64,000 nucleotides of DNA from assembly GCF_000421465.1 (NCBI RefSeq), contig NZ_ATXB01000001.1, forward strand, positions 2,688,996 to 2,752,995, read 5' to 3'. This DNA comes from Methylohalobius crimeensis 10Ki (GTDB taxonomy: Bacteria > Pseudomonadota > Gammaproteobacteria > Methylococcales > Methylothermaceae). Shown here in pieces: positions 19,517-28,052 of this stretch (position 1 is the first letter of the stretch; each line of letters starts with the position of its first letter). A program made the translations under genes and the position numbers. The notes under the pieces were generated by a model. That model searched no databases. It had not been told where the DNA came from and was given only the letters and a program-made list of their open reading frames with translations.

Positions 19517-20478
19517 GCGGATTCTTCGGTATACACTCCGTAACTCATCAATCGTTGGTAGCGCTCATCGAGCAGGCGGGGCAAAGGGGTTCGCTCCAAC
19601 TGCTGCAGGTGCTTGAGCAGCACTTCCTTGATATTGGCGGCCGATTGCTTTTTGTCCCGATGAGCGCCGCCCAAGGGTTCCGGAATCACATCGTCGATCA
19701 GGCTCAATTCCTCCAACCGCCGGTAAGTGATACCCATGGCTTCGGCGGCCAATTCCGCCTTGTCGGCGCTTTTCCAAAGGATGGAGGCACAGCCCTCCGG
19801 CGAAATCACCGAATAGGTGCTGAATTCGAGCATCAACAACCGATCCCCCACTCCGATCGCCAGCGCACCTCCCGAACCGCCCTCGCCGATCACCGTGCAC
19901 AGGATGGGGGTCTTGAGTTGCGCCATCACGAACAGATTGCGGGCGATGGCCTCGCTCTGCCCCCGCTCCTCGGCGTCGATGCCCGGATAGGCACCGGGGG
20001 TGTCGATAAAGGTGATGACCGGCAGCCGAAAGCGTTCCGCCATCTGCATCAAACGCTGCGCCTTGCGGTAACCCTCCGGTTTGGGCATGCCGAAATTGCG
20101 GTGAATCTTTTCCTTGGTGTCGCGGCCCTTCTGGTGACCGATCACCATCACCGGGCGACCTTCCAAGCGGGCCGGACCGCCCACGATGGCCGCGTCGTCG
20201 GCGAACGCGCGATCCCCGTGCAATTCGTGGAAATCGGTAAAGATTTGCTGAATATAATCCAGCGTGTAGGGCCTTAGGGGGTGCCTCGACAACTGGGAGA
20301 TCTGCCATGCCGACAAGGAAGAAAAGATCGATGCGGTCAACTTCCGGCTTTTTTCCTCCAGCCGGTTGATCTCTTCGGAAATATTGATTTCGTTGTCGAA
20401 GCCGACGCGGCGGAGCTCTTCGACTTTTGCCTCCAGCTCGGCGATCGGCTGTTCAAAGTCCAGGTAATTTAGATTCAT
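19513..20478 (-). CDS. accA: Acetyl-CoA carboxylase carboxyltransferase subunit alpha
   Basis: With AccD it transfers the carboxyl group from biotin to acetyl-CoA in the first step of fatty-acid synthesis. The 321-residue protein begins [20 protein letters not shown]. It has the conserved [20 protein letters not shown] segment and the oxyanion-forming [20 protein letters not shown] block. Length is typical. It overlaps the dienelactone hydrolase gene upstream and tilS downstream. Confidence 0.97.
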   Translation of the reverse strand: MNLNYLDFEQPIAELEAKVEELRRVGFDNEINISEEINRLEEKSRKLTASIFSSLSAWQISQLSRHPLRPYTLDYIQQIFTDFHELHGDRAFADDAAIVGGPARLEGRPVMVIGHQKGRDTKEKIHRNFGMPKPEGYRKAQRLMQMAERFRLPVITFIDTPGAYPGIDAEERGQSEAIARNLFVMAQLKTPILCTVIGEGGSGGALAIGVGDRLLMLEFSTYSVISPEGCASILWKSADKAELAAEAMGITYRRLEELSLIDDVIPEPLGGAHRDKKQSAANIKEVLLKHLQQLERTPLPRLLDERYQRLMSYGVYTEESA

Positions 20479-21200
20479 GACGTCGTGAAGATCTCTTCCA
20501 AGAAATTTTGCATGGCGACCCAGGAGCGCCGGTCGGCGACCGGATTATAGACGGTACCGAAATCCGGGTCGTTCGCGATCGGGTTGGTAAAAGCGTGCAT
20601 GGTCTGCCCGTAGGCATGCACCTGCCAATCGGCGCCGGCTTCGGTCAGTTCCCGCTCCAGCGCCACCACATCCTCGACCGGGGCCATGGGATCGTCGTGG
20701 CCGTGGAGCACCAGAACCTTGGCCCGGATTCGATTGCCTTGGGTGTTTTCCGGCGGTTTCAGCAAACCGTGGAAACTGACCACCCCGTTCAAATCCGCGC
20801 CGGTGCGGGCCAAATCCAAAACGCACAAGCCCCCGAAGCAATAACCGATGGCGGCCACCCGATTGTTATCCACCATTTCCTGCCCGCGCAAGGTATCCAG
20901 GGCCAACAGCATGCGCCGCTGCAGCAACGCCCGATCCTCCAGAAAGGGTTGGATCAAGCGGGTATTTTCCTCGCGACCCGACCCCAAGCGGGCATCACCG
21001 AACAGATCCAGGGCAAATCCCACGTACCCCTGGGCCGCCAAGGCCTCGGCCTTGGTGCAGACAAATGTTTCCCGGCCGCCCCACATATGGGAGATCAGCA
21101 CCGCCGGCATTGGTTCGGCAATGGCGTCATCCCAGGCCAAAAACCCCAATAGACGAACGTCGCCATCGAAATACGCCACTTCCCGGGTCTGAATGGTCAT
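20475..21200 (-). CDS. Dienelactone hydrolase family protein
   Basis: Alpha/beta hydrolase of the dienelactone hydrolase type; the true substrate is unknown. Catalytic elements visible are the nucleophile elbow GYCFGG (Cys), the Asp in HGHDDPMAP, and a C-terminal His (TMHAFTNP). The start at 21200 is chosen because it follows GGAGGAAGAG; a TTG further upstream lies within that ribosome site. 241 residues. Its stop overlaps the accA start. Confidence 0.9.
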   Translation of the reverse strand: MTIQTREVAYFDGDVRLLGFLAWDDAIAEPMPAVLISHMWGGRETFVCTKAEALAAQGYVGFALDLFGDARLGSGREENTRLIQPFLEDRALLQRRMLLALDTLRGQEMVDNNRVAAIGYCFGGLCVLDLARTGADLNGVVSFHGLLKPPENTQGNRIRAKVLVLHGHDDPMAPVEDVVALERELTEAGADWQVHAYGQTMHAFTNPIANDPDFGTVYNPVADRRSWVAMQNFLEEIFTTS

Positions 21201-21275
21201 CTCTCTTCCTCCCAATTCGATTCTGTCGATTCCGGTTCAAGGGTGATGGAACAAGCAACCGAGGTGGAATTCCGC

Positions 21276-21656
21276 TTACCGGGTGATGAAATCGTATACG
21301 GTAATGCGGTCCACCAAGGGCTGCATCGCTTCGATCACCTCCAAATGCTTGGGGTGACGCATGTAATCGTAAAGCGCTTGGCGGTTCTCCAAGGTCACCA
21401 CCACCCCCACCTGAAAAGGTTCGCCGTCGGCATGCTCCTCTCCCGGCCGGGCCGGCCCGACGCTATAATCCACCACCCCGGGCAAATCGACCAATCGTTT
21501 GCTCAAGGCCATGAAGCGGCCCACTTGGTCGGGTTGCTTCAACCAGACGATGACCACGTGTTTGAGCTGGCCGGATTTGGCCAAACTGCCGGACCACGCG
21601 GTTCCCCACCAGCCGATGGACAGGCACAGCAACACAAGCATGAATCGACGCATCAT
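21276..21656 (-). CDS. Secreted Dabb (stress-responsive alpha/beta barrel) domain protein
   Basis: The 126-residue precursor has a signal peptide (MLVLLCLSIGWWGTAWSGS) and a ferredoxin-like Dabb domain: LKHVVIVWLKQPDQVGRF, DYSVGPARPGEEHADG, and a C-terminal MRHPKHLEVIEAMQPLVD. Dabb proteins are small dimeric barrels of varied or unknown function; export is unusual. The start is translationally coupled to the phosphatase stop (TGATG), with a GAGGAG site. Confidence 0.85.
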   Translation of the reverse strand: MMRRFMLVLLCLSIGWWGTAWSGSLAKSGQLKHVVIVWLKQPDQVGRFMALSKRLVDLPGVVDYSVGPARPGEEHADGEPFQVGVVVTLENRQALYDYMRHPKHLEVIEAMQPLVDRITVYDFITR

Positions 21657-22141
21657 CAGGGCTCCTCTCGTTGAAGTTGTGCCTGCAAATGCCTCAGCAA
21701 CCCTTCGCAGGCATCTTCGATCATATCCATCACCCGTTCGAAACCGGCCTCCCCGCCGTAATAGGGATCGGGCACATGACGGCTTTCCAGATGGGGGGCG
21801 AAATCGAGCAGATACCGCATTTTGCCCCGGTGACGTTCGGCACAAGTAAACAGAAGCGTATCGTAGTTGTGCTCGTCCATCACCAGAATCAGATCGAATT
21901 CATCGAAATCCCCCCCGTCCACCTGACGGGCACGCAGACGACTCAAATCGATGCCGCGGGCGAAAGCGGTTTGGACAGCGCGCGAATCCGGCGATTTACC
22001 CACGTGATAAGCATGGGTTCCGGCTGAATCGATCAAAACCTGATCGGCCAGATCGTGTATTTCCAATAGACGCTGAAACACCCCTTCCGCGAGGGGGGAC
22101 CGGCAGATATTGCCCATGCAAACAAACAAGACTCGAATCAT
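21656..22141 (-). CDS. Low-molecular-weight protein-tyrosine phosphatase
   Basis: Cytosolic phosphatase of the arsenate reductase/LMW-PTP fold. The P-loop VCMGNICRSPLAEG contains the nucleophilic Cys and the CX5R motif, and the general-acid loop DPYYGG is present. 161 residues, full length. It overlaps kdsB upstream and the Dabb gene downstream. A kdsB-phosphatase neighbourhood is common in gammaproteobacteria. Substrates may be envelope-polysaccharide tyrosine kinases, which is inference. Confidence 0.93.
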   Translation of the reverse strand: MIRVLFVCMGNICRSPLAEGVFQRLLEIHDLADQVLIDSAGTHAYHVGKSPDSRAVQTAFARGIDLSRLRARQVDGGDFDEFDLILVMDEHNYDTLLFTCAERHRGKMRYLLDFAPHLESRHVPDPYYGGEAGFERVMDMIEDACEGLLRHLQAQLQREEP

Positions 22142-22926
22142 CTCGCACCTCGATTCGCATTTTCAGCCTCGCGCTCCCGCAGCCGGTCCGCCACTCGGGA
22201 GATATCCGCCGGCGTATCCACCCCCGCCTCGGGCGCGTGGGACACCGTCACCACGAAAATCTTTTCACCCTGCCACAGGACCCGCAATTGTTCAAGCGCT
22301 TCCACTTTCTCCAGCGGCGCGGGCGACCAATTCACATACCGATGCAGCAACCCCGCCCGATAGGCGTAAACCCCGATGTGGCGCCAATGGATCTCGTCCG
22401 GCACCCGGGGCGGTGATTGGGCGAAACCGTCCCGGCACCAGGGGATCGGTGCCCGGCTGAAGTAGAGGGCACAGCCGTCGTTATCCATCACCACCTTGAC
22501 CGCATGGGGACTGAACACCTCCTCGGCGGTGGCGGGCGTGGCCAGAGTCGCCATCACCGCCCGGGGATGGCCGGCCAACGATTCGGCCAAATGATGGACC
22601 AGCTCGGGCGCCAGAAGCGGCTCGTCACCCTGCCAATTGACCACGATCTCATCTTCGCGCCAACCCATCCGCCGCACCACCTCCTGAATCCGCTCGGTGC
22701 CGCTGGCATGGGCTGTATCGGTCAGAATCGCGGTCACGCCCGCGGTTTCGGCCGCCGCCCCGATGCGCTCGTCATCGGTGGCCACGACCACCGCTTCCGC
22801 TCCCGCCTGGAGAGCCTGTTCGCAGACATGGGCGATCATCGGGCGACCGGCCAATTCCAGCAGGGGCTTTCCGGGCAAACGGGATGAAGCGTAACGGGCC
22901 GGAATGACCACTTTGAAGGCAGTCAT
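22138..22926 (-). CDS. kdsB: 3-deoxy-manno-octulosonate cytidylyltransferase (CMP-Kdo synthetase)
   Basis: Activates Kdo to CMP-Kdo for the inner core of lipopolysaccharide. The 262-residue product has the nucleotidyltransferase motif [20 protein letters not shown], then [12 protein letters not shown], and the NWQGDEPLL metal-binding loop. It overlaps neighbours on both sides by 4 nt, forming a tight operon with a Trm112-like gene. Confidence 0.96.
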   Translation of the reverse strand: MTAFKVVIPARYASSRLPGKPLLELAGRPMIAHVCEQALQAGAEAVVVATDDERIGAAAETAGVTAILTDTAHASGTERIQEVVRRMGWREDEIVVNWQGDEPLLAPELVHHLAESLAGHPRAVMATLATPATAEEVFSPHAVKVVMDNDGCALYFSRAPIPWCRDGFAQSPPRVPDEIHWRHIGVYAYRAGLLHRYVNWSPAPLEKVEALEQLRVLWQGEKIFVVTVSHAPEAGVDTPADISRVADRLREREAENANRGAR

Positions 22927-23111
22927 GGCAGCCGATCGTATTCTTCCAGGCTAAGCTTGCGCGCTTCTTCCTCGAGCATCACCGGAATGTCGTCCCGGAT
23001 GGGATAGGCCAGCCGATCCGCCTTGCAGATCAACTCCTGAGCCTCGGCGTCGTAGATCAATTCGCCCTTGCAAACCGGGCAGACCAAAATATCCAGCAAC
23101 TTGTTATCCAT
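22923..23111 (-). CDS. Trm112-family small protein (YcaR-like)
   Basis: A 62-residue protein with the Trm112/UPF0434 signature: [17 protein letters not shown] near the N-terminus and [20 protein letters not shown] at the C-terminus. Only one CxxC is present, as in YcaR. These proteins sit next to kdsB in many proteobacteria, sometimes as methyltransferase partners. The role here is unproven. Confidence 0.9.
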   Translation of the reverse strand: MDNKLLDILVCPVCKGELIYDAEAQELICKADRLAYPIRDDIPVMLEEEARKLSLEEYDRLP

Positions 23112-23133
23112 CGATTAAATTTTCCCCAGATAA

Positions 23134-23550
23134 TTATTCCCCAGTGGCGTTTTGGGTGGCGAAGGAAATATGGGTCAGCTGCAGCTGGCGGGCGGCGTCC
23201 AGCACCCGAATCACCGCCTGATGGGAGGCTCTCCGATCGGCGGAGATCACCACCACGGGCCGAGCATCTTCCTTCAGGGCTTCACGCAAGGCTTTTTTGA
23301 GGGTCTCGATGCGGGAATTGACCAACTCGTGTCGATCGATGTAGTACCGACCGCTTGCGTCGATGGCCACCTCGAGCACCTGACGCTTGGTCCGCTGCTG
23401 ACTTTGGGCTTCGGGCAATTCGATCTTGAGCTCCGAATCCCGTTCGAAACTGGTGGTCACCATGAAAAAAATCAGCAGCAAAAACACCACATCGATCATC
23501 GGCGTCAGGCTCAGGTCGATCCGCTCCCGGCGATGACGGCGAAAATTCAT
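23134..23550 (-). CDS. exbD: ExbD/TolR-type biopolymer transporter
   Basis: Partner of ExbB in a proton-driven inner-membrane motor that energises outer-membrane processes. The 138-residue protein has one N-terminal transmembrane helix with the proton-carrying Asp (SLTPMIDVVFLLLIFFMVTT), then a periplasmic domain. No TonB gene is adjacent. It overlaps exbB by 4 nt. Confidence 0.92.
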   Translation of the reverse strand: MNFRRHRRERIDLSLTPMIDVVFLLLIFFMVTTSFERDSELKIELPEAQSQQRTKRQVLEVAIDASGRYYIDRHELVNSRIETLKKALREALKEDARPVVVISADRRASHQAVIRVLDAARQLQLTHISFATQNATGE

Positions 23551-24224
23551 GCATCGGCCTCCGCGGATTGCTTCACATAGCTCGCGGAAGATGCTTCGGA
23601 GCTTTCCAAATCCGATGTGTCTTGTTCGCTATGCATGATTTCGATGAATCGCAGGGCTTCGTTTTCCATTCCCAAGACCAATTCATCCACCCGCGCCTGA
23701 AAATAGCGATGAAAAATCAGCGTCGGTATCGCCACCGAAAGCCCGGTCGCGGTGGTAATCAGGGCCTCCGAAATACCGCCGGCCAGGACTTTGGGGTCTC
23801 CCACCCCGAGCGTGGTAATGGCGGAAAATACTTTAATCATCCCCAGCACCGTACCCAACAGTCCCAAAAGCGGCGTGATCGAGGCAATGGTGCCCAGGGA
23901 GTTGAGAAACCGCTCCAGTTCATGCGCCACCTGACGGCCGGCGTCTTCGATGGCTTCCTTCATCACCTCCCGACCGTAGTGGTAGTTGGCCAATCCCGCC
24001 GCCAGGACCGCGCCCAAGGGCGAAGACGTTTGCAGATGCCGCAAATGGGTCGAATCCAACTGCCGTTTGCGGTACAGTTGCCATACCTGAGCGACCAGGC
24101 GAGGCGGAAGAATGCGCTTGGGTCGGAGGCTCCAGAAACGCTCGCAGATAATTGCCGTGGCCAGAACCGAACACGCCAGAATCGGCCACATCAAAAAACC
24201 GCCGGCCTTGATGATTTCCAGCAC
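23547..24224 (-). CDS. exbB: ExbB/TolQ/MotA-type proton channel protein
   Basis: A 225-residue channel subunit with three predicted membrane segments. One is N-terminal (AGGFLMWPILACSVLATAII) and two flank the conserved block IASITPLLGLLGTVLGMIKVF; a further ITTATGLSVAIPTLIFH segment follows. The usual exbB-exbD-(msbA-lpxK)-ycaR-kdsB order is kept, except that msbA and lpxK are missing between exbD and the YcaR-like gene. Divergent from purE. Confidence 0.92.
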   Translation of the reverse strand: MLEIIKAGGFLMWPILACSVLATAIICERFWSLRPKRILPPRLVAQVWQLYRKRQLDSTHLRHLQTSSPLGAVLAAGLANYHYGREVMKEAIEDAGRQVAHELERFLNSLGTIASITPLLGLLGTVLGMIKVFSAITTLGVGDPKVLAGGISEALITTATGLSVAIPTLIFHRYFQARVDELVLGMENEALRFIEIMHSEQDTSDLESSEASSASYVKQSAEADA

Positions 24225-24432
24225 CGTATTCCCCTTACATCGTAAAAATAAGAATTGTACTCCATCCCTTCCTTAGACTCGAAGCCTTAGCGAGCCGCGA
24301 CCATTATTCCCGTAATCCACTCGCCCGCCGGTAAACATCGGAACCACAGACAGACGCGCCATAGAGTGCCAGGATTTGTCATAATAGGCGGAAGGAAAAT
24401 CCGTCTTTTTAAATCTAGCAAAACAACACTCC

Positions 24433-24954
24433 ATGACCAGCCACAGAACCTCCAAGCCCAAACCGCTGGTAGGCGTCATCATGGGTTCCAAGTCGGATTG
24501 GGATACCATGCGCCATACCGGCGATATGCTCGAGCAATTGTCCGTTCCCTTTGAAGTACAGGTGGTCTCGGCGCACCGCACCCCCGACCTCCTGTTCGAA
24601 TACGCAACCCATGCCAAAGAACGCGGACTGGCAGTGATCATCGCCGGCGCCGGCGGCGCCGCCCACCTGCCGGGCATGGTGGCCGCCAAATCGACGCTGC
24701 CGGTTCTGGGCGTGCCGGTGCAATCGCGGACCTTGAACGGCCTCGACTCCCTGTTGTCCATCGTGCAAATGCCGGCCGGCATTCCGGTGGGAACGCTCGC
24801 CATCGGCAAGGCGGGAGCAACCAACGCCGCCTTATTGGCGGCGGCCATCCTGGCCAATCACCATCCCGAGATCGCCGCCGCGCTGGATACTTTCCGCCAC
24901 CGCCAGACCGAAGCGGTATTGACGCACCCCGACCCTCGGGAGGAACGCTCATGA
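24433..24954 (+). CDS. purE: N5-carboxyaminoimidazole ribonucleotide mutase
   Basis: Class I PurE converts N5-CAIR to CAIR in purine synthesis. The 173-residue product has the P-loop-like [14 protein letters not shown], the SAHRTPD motif with the catalytic His, and [21 protein letters not shown] 4-nt overlap with purK gives the classic two-gene operon. Confidence 0.97.
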   Translation: MTSHRTSKPKPLVGVIMGSKSDWDTMRHTGDMLEQLSVPFEVQVVSAHRTPDLLFEYATHAKERGLAVIIAGAGGAAHLPGMVAAKSTLPVLGVPVQSRTLNGLDSLLSIVQMPAGIPVGTLAIGKAGATNAALLAAAILANHHPEIAAALDTFRHRQTEAVLTHPDPREERS

Positions 24955-26033
24955 CCACCATCGGAATCATCGGCGGCGGCCAACTGGCGCGGATGCTGGC
25001 ATTGGCCGGCTATCCCCTGGGGCTTCGATTTGTCGTGTTAGACCCGGCTCCCGACCCTTGCGCCGCCCAGCTATGCGAACATATCCAAGCTCCCTACGAC
25101 GATCCGGACGCGCTGGATCGTTTGGCGGAGCGCTGCGACGTCATCACCTACGAATTCGAGAACGTCTCCTTGAAAGGACTCGAACGACTGAGCGCCCAGG
25201 CGGTCATTCACCCGCCCCTTGCGGCGCTGGCGGAAAGTCAGGACCGGTTGCGGGAAAAAACCCTTTTTCAGAAGCTGGATATCCCCACTCCGCGATTTTT
25301 CGCCATCGACAACCGCCAGGATCTGGAAAACGCCCCCCAAATCCTGGGCTGGCCATTTTTGCTCAAAACCCGCCGCTTCGGCTACGACGGCAAGGGCCAG
25401 GCACTGATCCGCACCACCGCCGACATGGAAGCGGCGTGGGAAACATTGGCGGAACAGGCGCTGATCGGAGAAAGCTTCGTGCCTTTCCAGCGGGAACTTT
25501 CGATCATCGCCGTCCGGAGCCGAAGCGGACGGACCACCTTCTATCCCGTGAGCGAGAACGTGCATAAAAACGGCATTCTGCATCTGAGCCGCAGCCGCCC
25601 GAACGATTCCCAAACCGGCCAGGCCGAAAGCCATATCCGGCGACTGCTGGAACATCTCGATTACGTGGGCGTCCTGGCGCTCGAACTTTTCGACGTGCAC
25701 GGCCGCCTGCTCGCCAACGAAATGGCGCCCCGGGTTCATAACTCGGGCCACTGGACCATCGAAGGCGCGGAAACCAGCCAATTCGAGAATCACCTGCGAG
25801 CGATCTTGGATCTCCCTTTGGGCAGCACCGAGCCGGTCGGCTACGCCGCCCTGGTCAATTTCATCGGGATGCTGCCGAATTTGACCGATGTCCTGGAACA
25901 AGCCGGCGTCCACGGCCACTATTACGCCAAGGCCGAACGACCGGGACGCAAAGTGGGTCATACCACCGTACGCGCGGATGCTGAAAACACGCTGGAGGAC
26001 CGCCTCCATCATTTGCTGGGACAGTTGCCTTAA
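24951..26033 (+). CDS. purK: N5-carboxyaminoimidazole ribonucleotide synthase
   Basis: ATP-grasp enzyme that carboxylates AIR with bicarbonate and ATP, feeding PurE. It starts with the Rossmann motif [20 protein letters not shown]-grasp landmarks follow: [13 protein letters not shown], then [21 protein letters not shown]. 360 residues, normal length. The downstream Wzz-like gene begins 20 nt later and could be co-transcribed. Confidence 0.97.
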   Translation: MTTIGIIGGGQLARMLALAGYPLGLRFVVLDPAPDPCAAQLCEHIQAPYDDPDALDRLAERCDVITYEFENVSLKGLERLSAQAVIHPPLAALAESQDRLREKTLFQKLDIPTPRFFAIDNRQDLENAPQILGWPFLLKTRRFGYDGKGQALIRTTADMEAAWETLAEQALIGESFVPFQRELSIIAVRSRSGRTTFYPVSENVHKNGILHLSRSRPNDSQTGQAESHIRRLLEHLDYVGVLALELFDVHGRLLANEMAPRVHNSGHWTIEGAETSQFENHLRAILDLPLGSTEPVGYAALVNFIGMLPNLTDVLEQAGVHGHYYAKAERPGRKVGHTTVRADAENTLEDRLHHLLGQLP

Positions 26034-26053
26034 ATTCCACACGAGGTGCCGCT

Positions 26054-28051
26054 ATGGCCGATCCACTCGAAGAACCGCGAAACCGCATCCAGATCGAGCG
26101 CTTGGTCGGGCCGGAGCGTTCCCATAGAGCCGCTCCGGAGACGCCTCCTTGGTATCGATCTAGGCGGCTGCAGATATTCGCCATCGCGACTTCGCTCGTT
26201 TTGCTGATCGGCTTGGCGGTGGTTTTTCTGCGCCCACCCATCTATCGCGCCAGCGCCTCGCTGTTGACCACCTCGCCTCCGGCCGCCGATCACACCGAAA
26301 CCATCGTCGACCCCCAACATGTAGCCATCCAGCAGGTCCTGCTCACCGGCCAGCCGCTGCTGGTGGAAACCCGGGAACGGTTGGAAGGGGAAGGCTTCCT
26401 GTCGTCGTTGGAACTGGACCCGGAAGATCTCAAAAACATGCTCGCCGTCCATCCCACTCCCGACACCAATCTGGTGGAATTGCGCGCCGAGGGCCCCAAG
26501 CGGGATTTGCTCGCCCCCCTGGTCAACACCTGGATCGATGTCTATATGGCGACCCGGGCGCGTGAAATCCAGGCCACCACCGGCGCCACCCTGGCGGCAC
26601 TGAACGAACAGTTGACCGCATTGGACGAAAAAATCGCCGCCAAGCACCGGGAACTGGAGACGTTTCGGCAACGCTACGATATCGCCTCCCTGGAACGCAG
26701 CGAAAACGATGTGTTGGCGCGCCTTCGAGGATTGAACGAAACCATGAACCAGGTGAGCGAAGAAGCGGTCAAAGCCAAAGCGCGCGTGGAGGCCATCCGC
26801 GAAGCCATCGCCGCCGACAAGCCGGTGGTTCCCGACAGCGAGGAGCGCGTGCTGGCCACCTTGGTTTCGCGCGCCCAGGCACTGCGGGAAGAATTGACCG
26901 CCCTCAAGCAGCGTTTCACGCCCGACTACATTCGCCTCAACCCCGCTTACAGCAAGGTCCCCGAGCAACTTCGGGAAGTCGAGGACAAAATTCGGAAGCT
27001 GGTGGGCGAGGGACAGCAAGTGGTCCTGACCCAGGCCGAGCAGGCGTATGCCAGCGCCCGGCAAGCGGTGGCGGAAACCCGGCGCCAATTGGACGAACAC
27101 AAACAATTGGCGTCGGAATTCAGCACCCGCTTCGCTCAGCACGAAACCTTGGTTAAAGAATTGGAGCAAATGGAAGAACGCCAACGGGAGTTCCAGGACC
27201 GCATCACCCAATTGGAAGTCAAGCAGTCGGCAAAATATCCCCCGGTGGAAGTGGTCGAACGCGCGTACCGCCCGAAAAACCCGGTCCGGCCTCATTACTG
27301 GCGGGATGCGGGTTGGGTCGTCGCCGCCTCGGTGGGGTTCGGGCTGCTGGCGGTCTGGTTGGCGGAATATCTGACCCGCCAGGAAACCGATTCAGCCAAC
27401 GGAGCCGGCGGAGAAACCCGCCTGACCCTGGCCGGAGTCCACGTCTACGCGAAGCCTGAAACCTCGAATCTGTTGAACCGGGCGGTGCAAGATCAGGCAA
27501 TTCTGGAAGAAGCGAGCCCGCCGCCCCAACTGGAAACCCCTTTCCCCCGGGAACTGAGCCGCGACGAACTGGAATCCTTGCTCGCCAACGCCGACCTGCG
27601 CACCCGCCAATCCATCGCGCTACTGCTTAGCGGGCTGACGCCGGACGAGACGCTCCGCCTGAACGCCGCTCACCTCGATCTCAGCCAGGACAAGCTTTTC
27701 CCCCCGCCGCCCCATCGCCGCGCCCTGTCCCTGGCTCCCCGCCTGAAAACCTGGTTGGCGGCCAGCGGCGGCGCGCCCTTGGTCCCCGCAGCCGAGGAAG
27801 AACTGGCCAAACTGATCTATCTGGCCGCGGTCGAAGCCGGACTGAGGGGCGGGGAAACCATCACCCCCGAAGCGATTCGTCACACCTATTTGCTCTATAT
27901 CGTCCGCCAGGGCCTGAAACTGGCCGAGTTGGAAAATATCGCCGGTCCCATGCCCCTCACGGAATTGTCCGCCTACGGCCGTTTGGCGCCCCCGGCAGCC
28001 ACACATTCCCTGGATGAGATTCAACAAATTCATCCTTGTCTGCGAATCTGA
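26054..28051 (+). CDS. Wzz/GumC-type chain-length protein fused to a degenerate tyrosine-recombinase-like domain
   Basis: Inner-membrane polysaccharide co-polymerase-like protein, 665 residues. TM1 is at residues about 41-59 (IFAIATSLVLLIGLAVVFL). A periplasmic coiled-coil region follows, then TM2 at about 419-437 (GWVVAASVGFGLLAVWLAEY). Usual family members end with a short tail or a tyrosine kinase. Here about 225 cytoplasmic residues follow. Part of them reads like a phage-type integrase: LLLSGLTPDETLRLNAAHLD at about residue 530 and TPEAIRHTYLLYIVRQG near 605. The first catalytic Arg (GLRxxE) is Thr and the box-II His is Glu, so recombinase activity is unlikely. The ABC exporter follows 1 nt later. 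Confidence 0.8.
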   Translation: MADPLEEPRNRIQIERLVGPERSHRAAPETPPWYRSRRLQIFAIATSLVLLIGLAVVFLRPPIYRASASLLTTSPPAADHTETIVDPQHVAIQQVLLTGQPLLVETRERLEGEGFLSSLELDPEDLKNMLAVHPTPDTNLVELRAEGPKRDLLAPLVNTWIDVYMATRAREIQATTGATLAALNEQLTALDEKIAAKHRELETFRQRYDIASLERSENDVLARLRGLNETMNQVSEEAVKAKARVEAIREAIAADKPVVPDSEERVLATLVSRAQALREELTALKQRFTPDYIRLNPAYSKVPEQLREVEDKIRKLVGEGQQVVLTQAEQAYASARQAVAETRRQLDEHKQLASEFSTRFAQHETLVKELEQMEERQREFQDRITQLEVKQSAKYPPVEVVERAYRPKNPVRPHYWRDAGWVVAASVGFGLLAVWLAEYLTRQETDSANGAGGETRLTLAGVHVYAKPETSNLLNRAVQDQAILEEASPPPQLETPFPRELSRDELESLLANADLRTRQSIALLLSGLTPDETLRLNAAHLDLSQDKLFPPPPHRRALSLAPRLKTWLAASGGAPLVPAAEEELAKLIYLAAVEAGLRGGETITPEAIRHTYLLYIVRQGLKLAELENIAGPMPLTELSAYGRLAPPAATHSLDEIQQIHPCLRI

Positions 28052-28052
28052 A

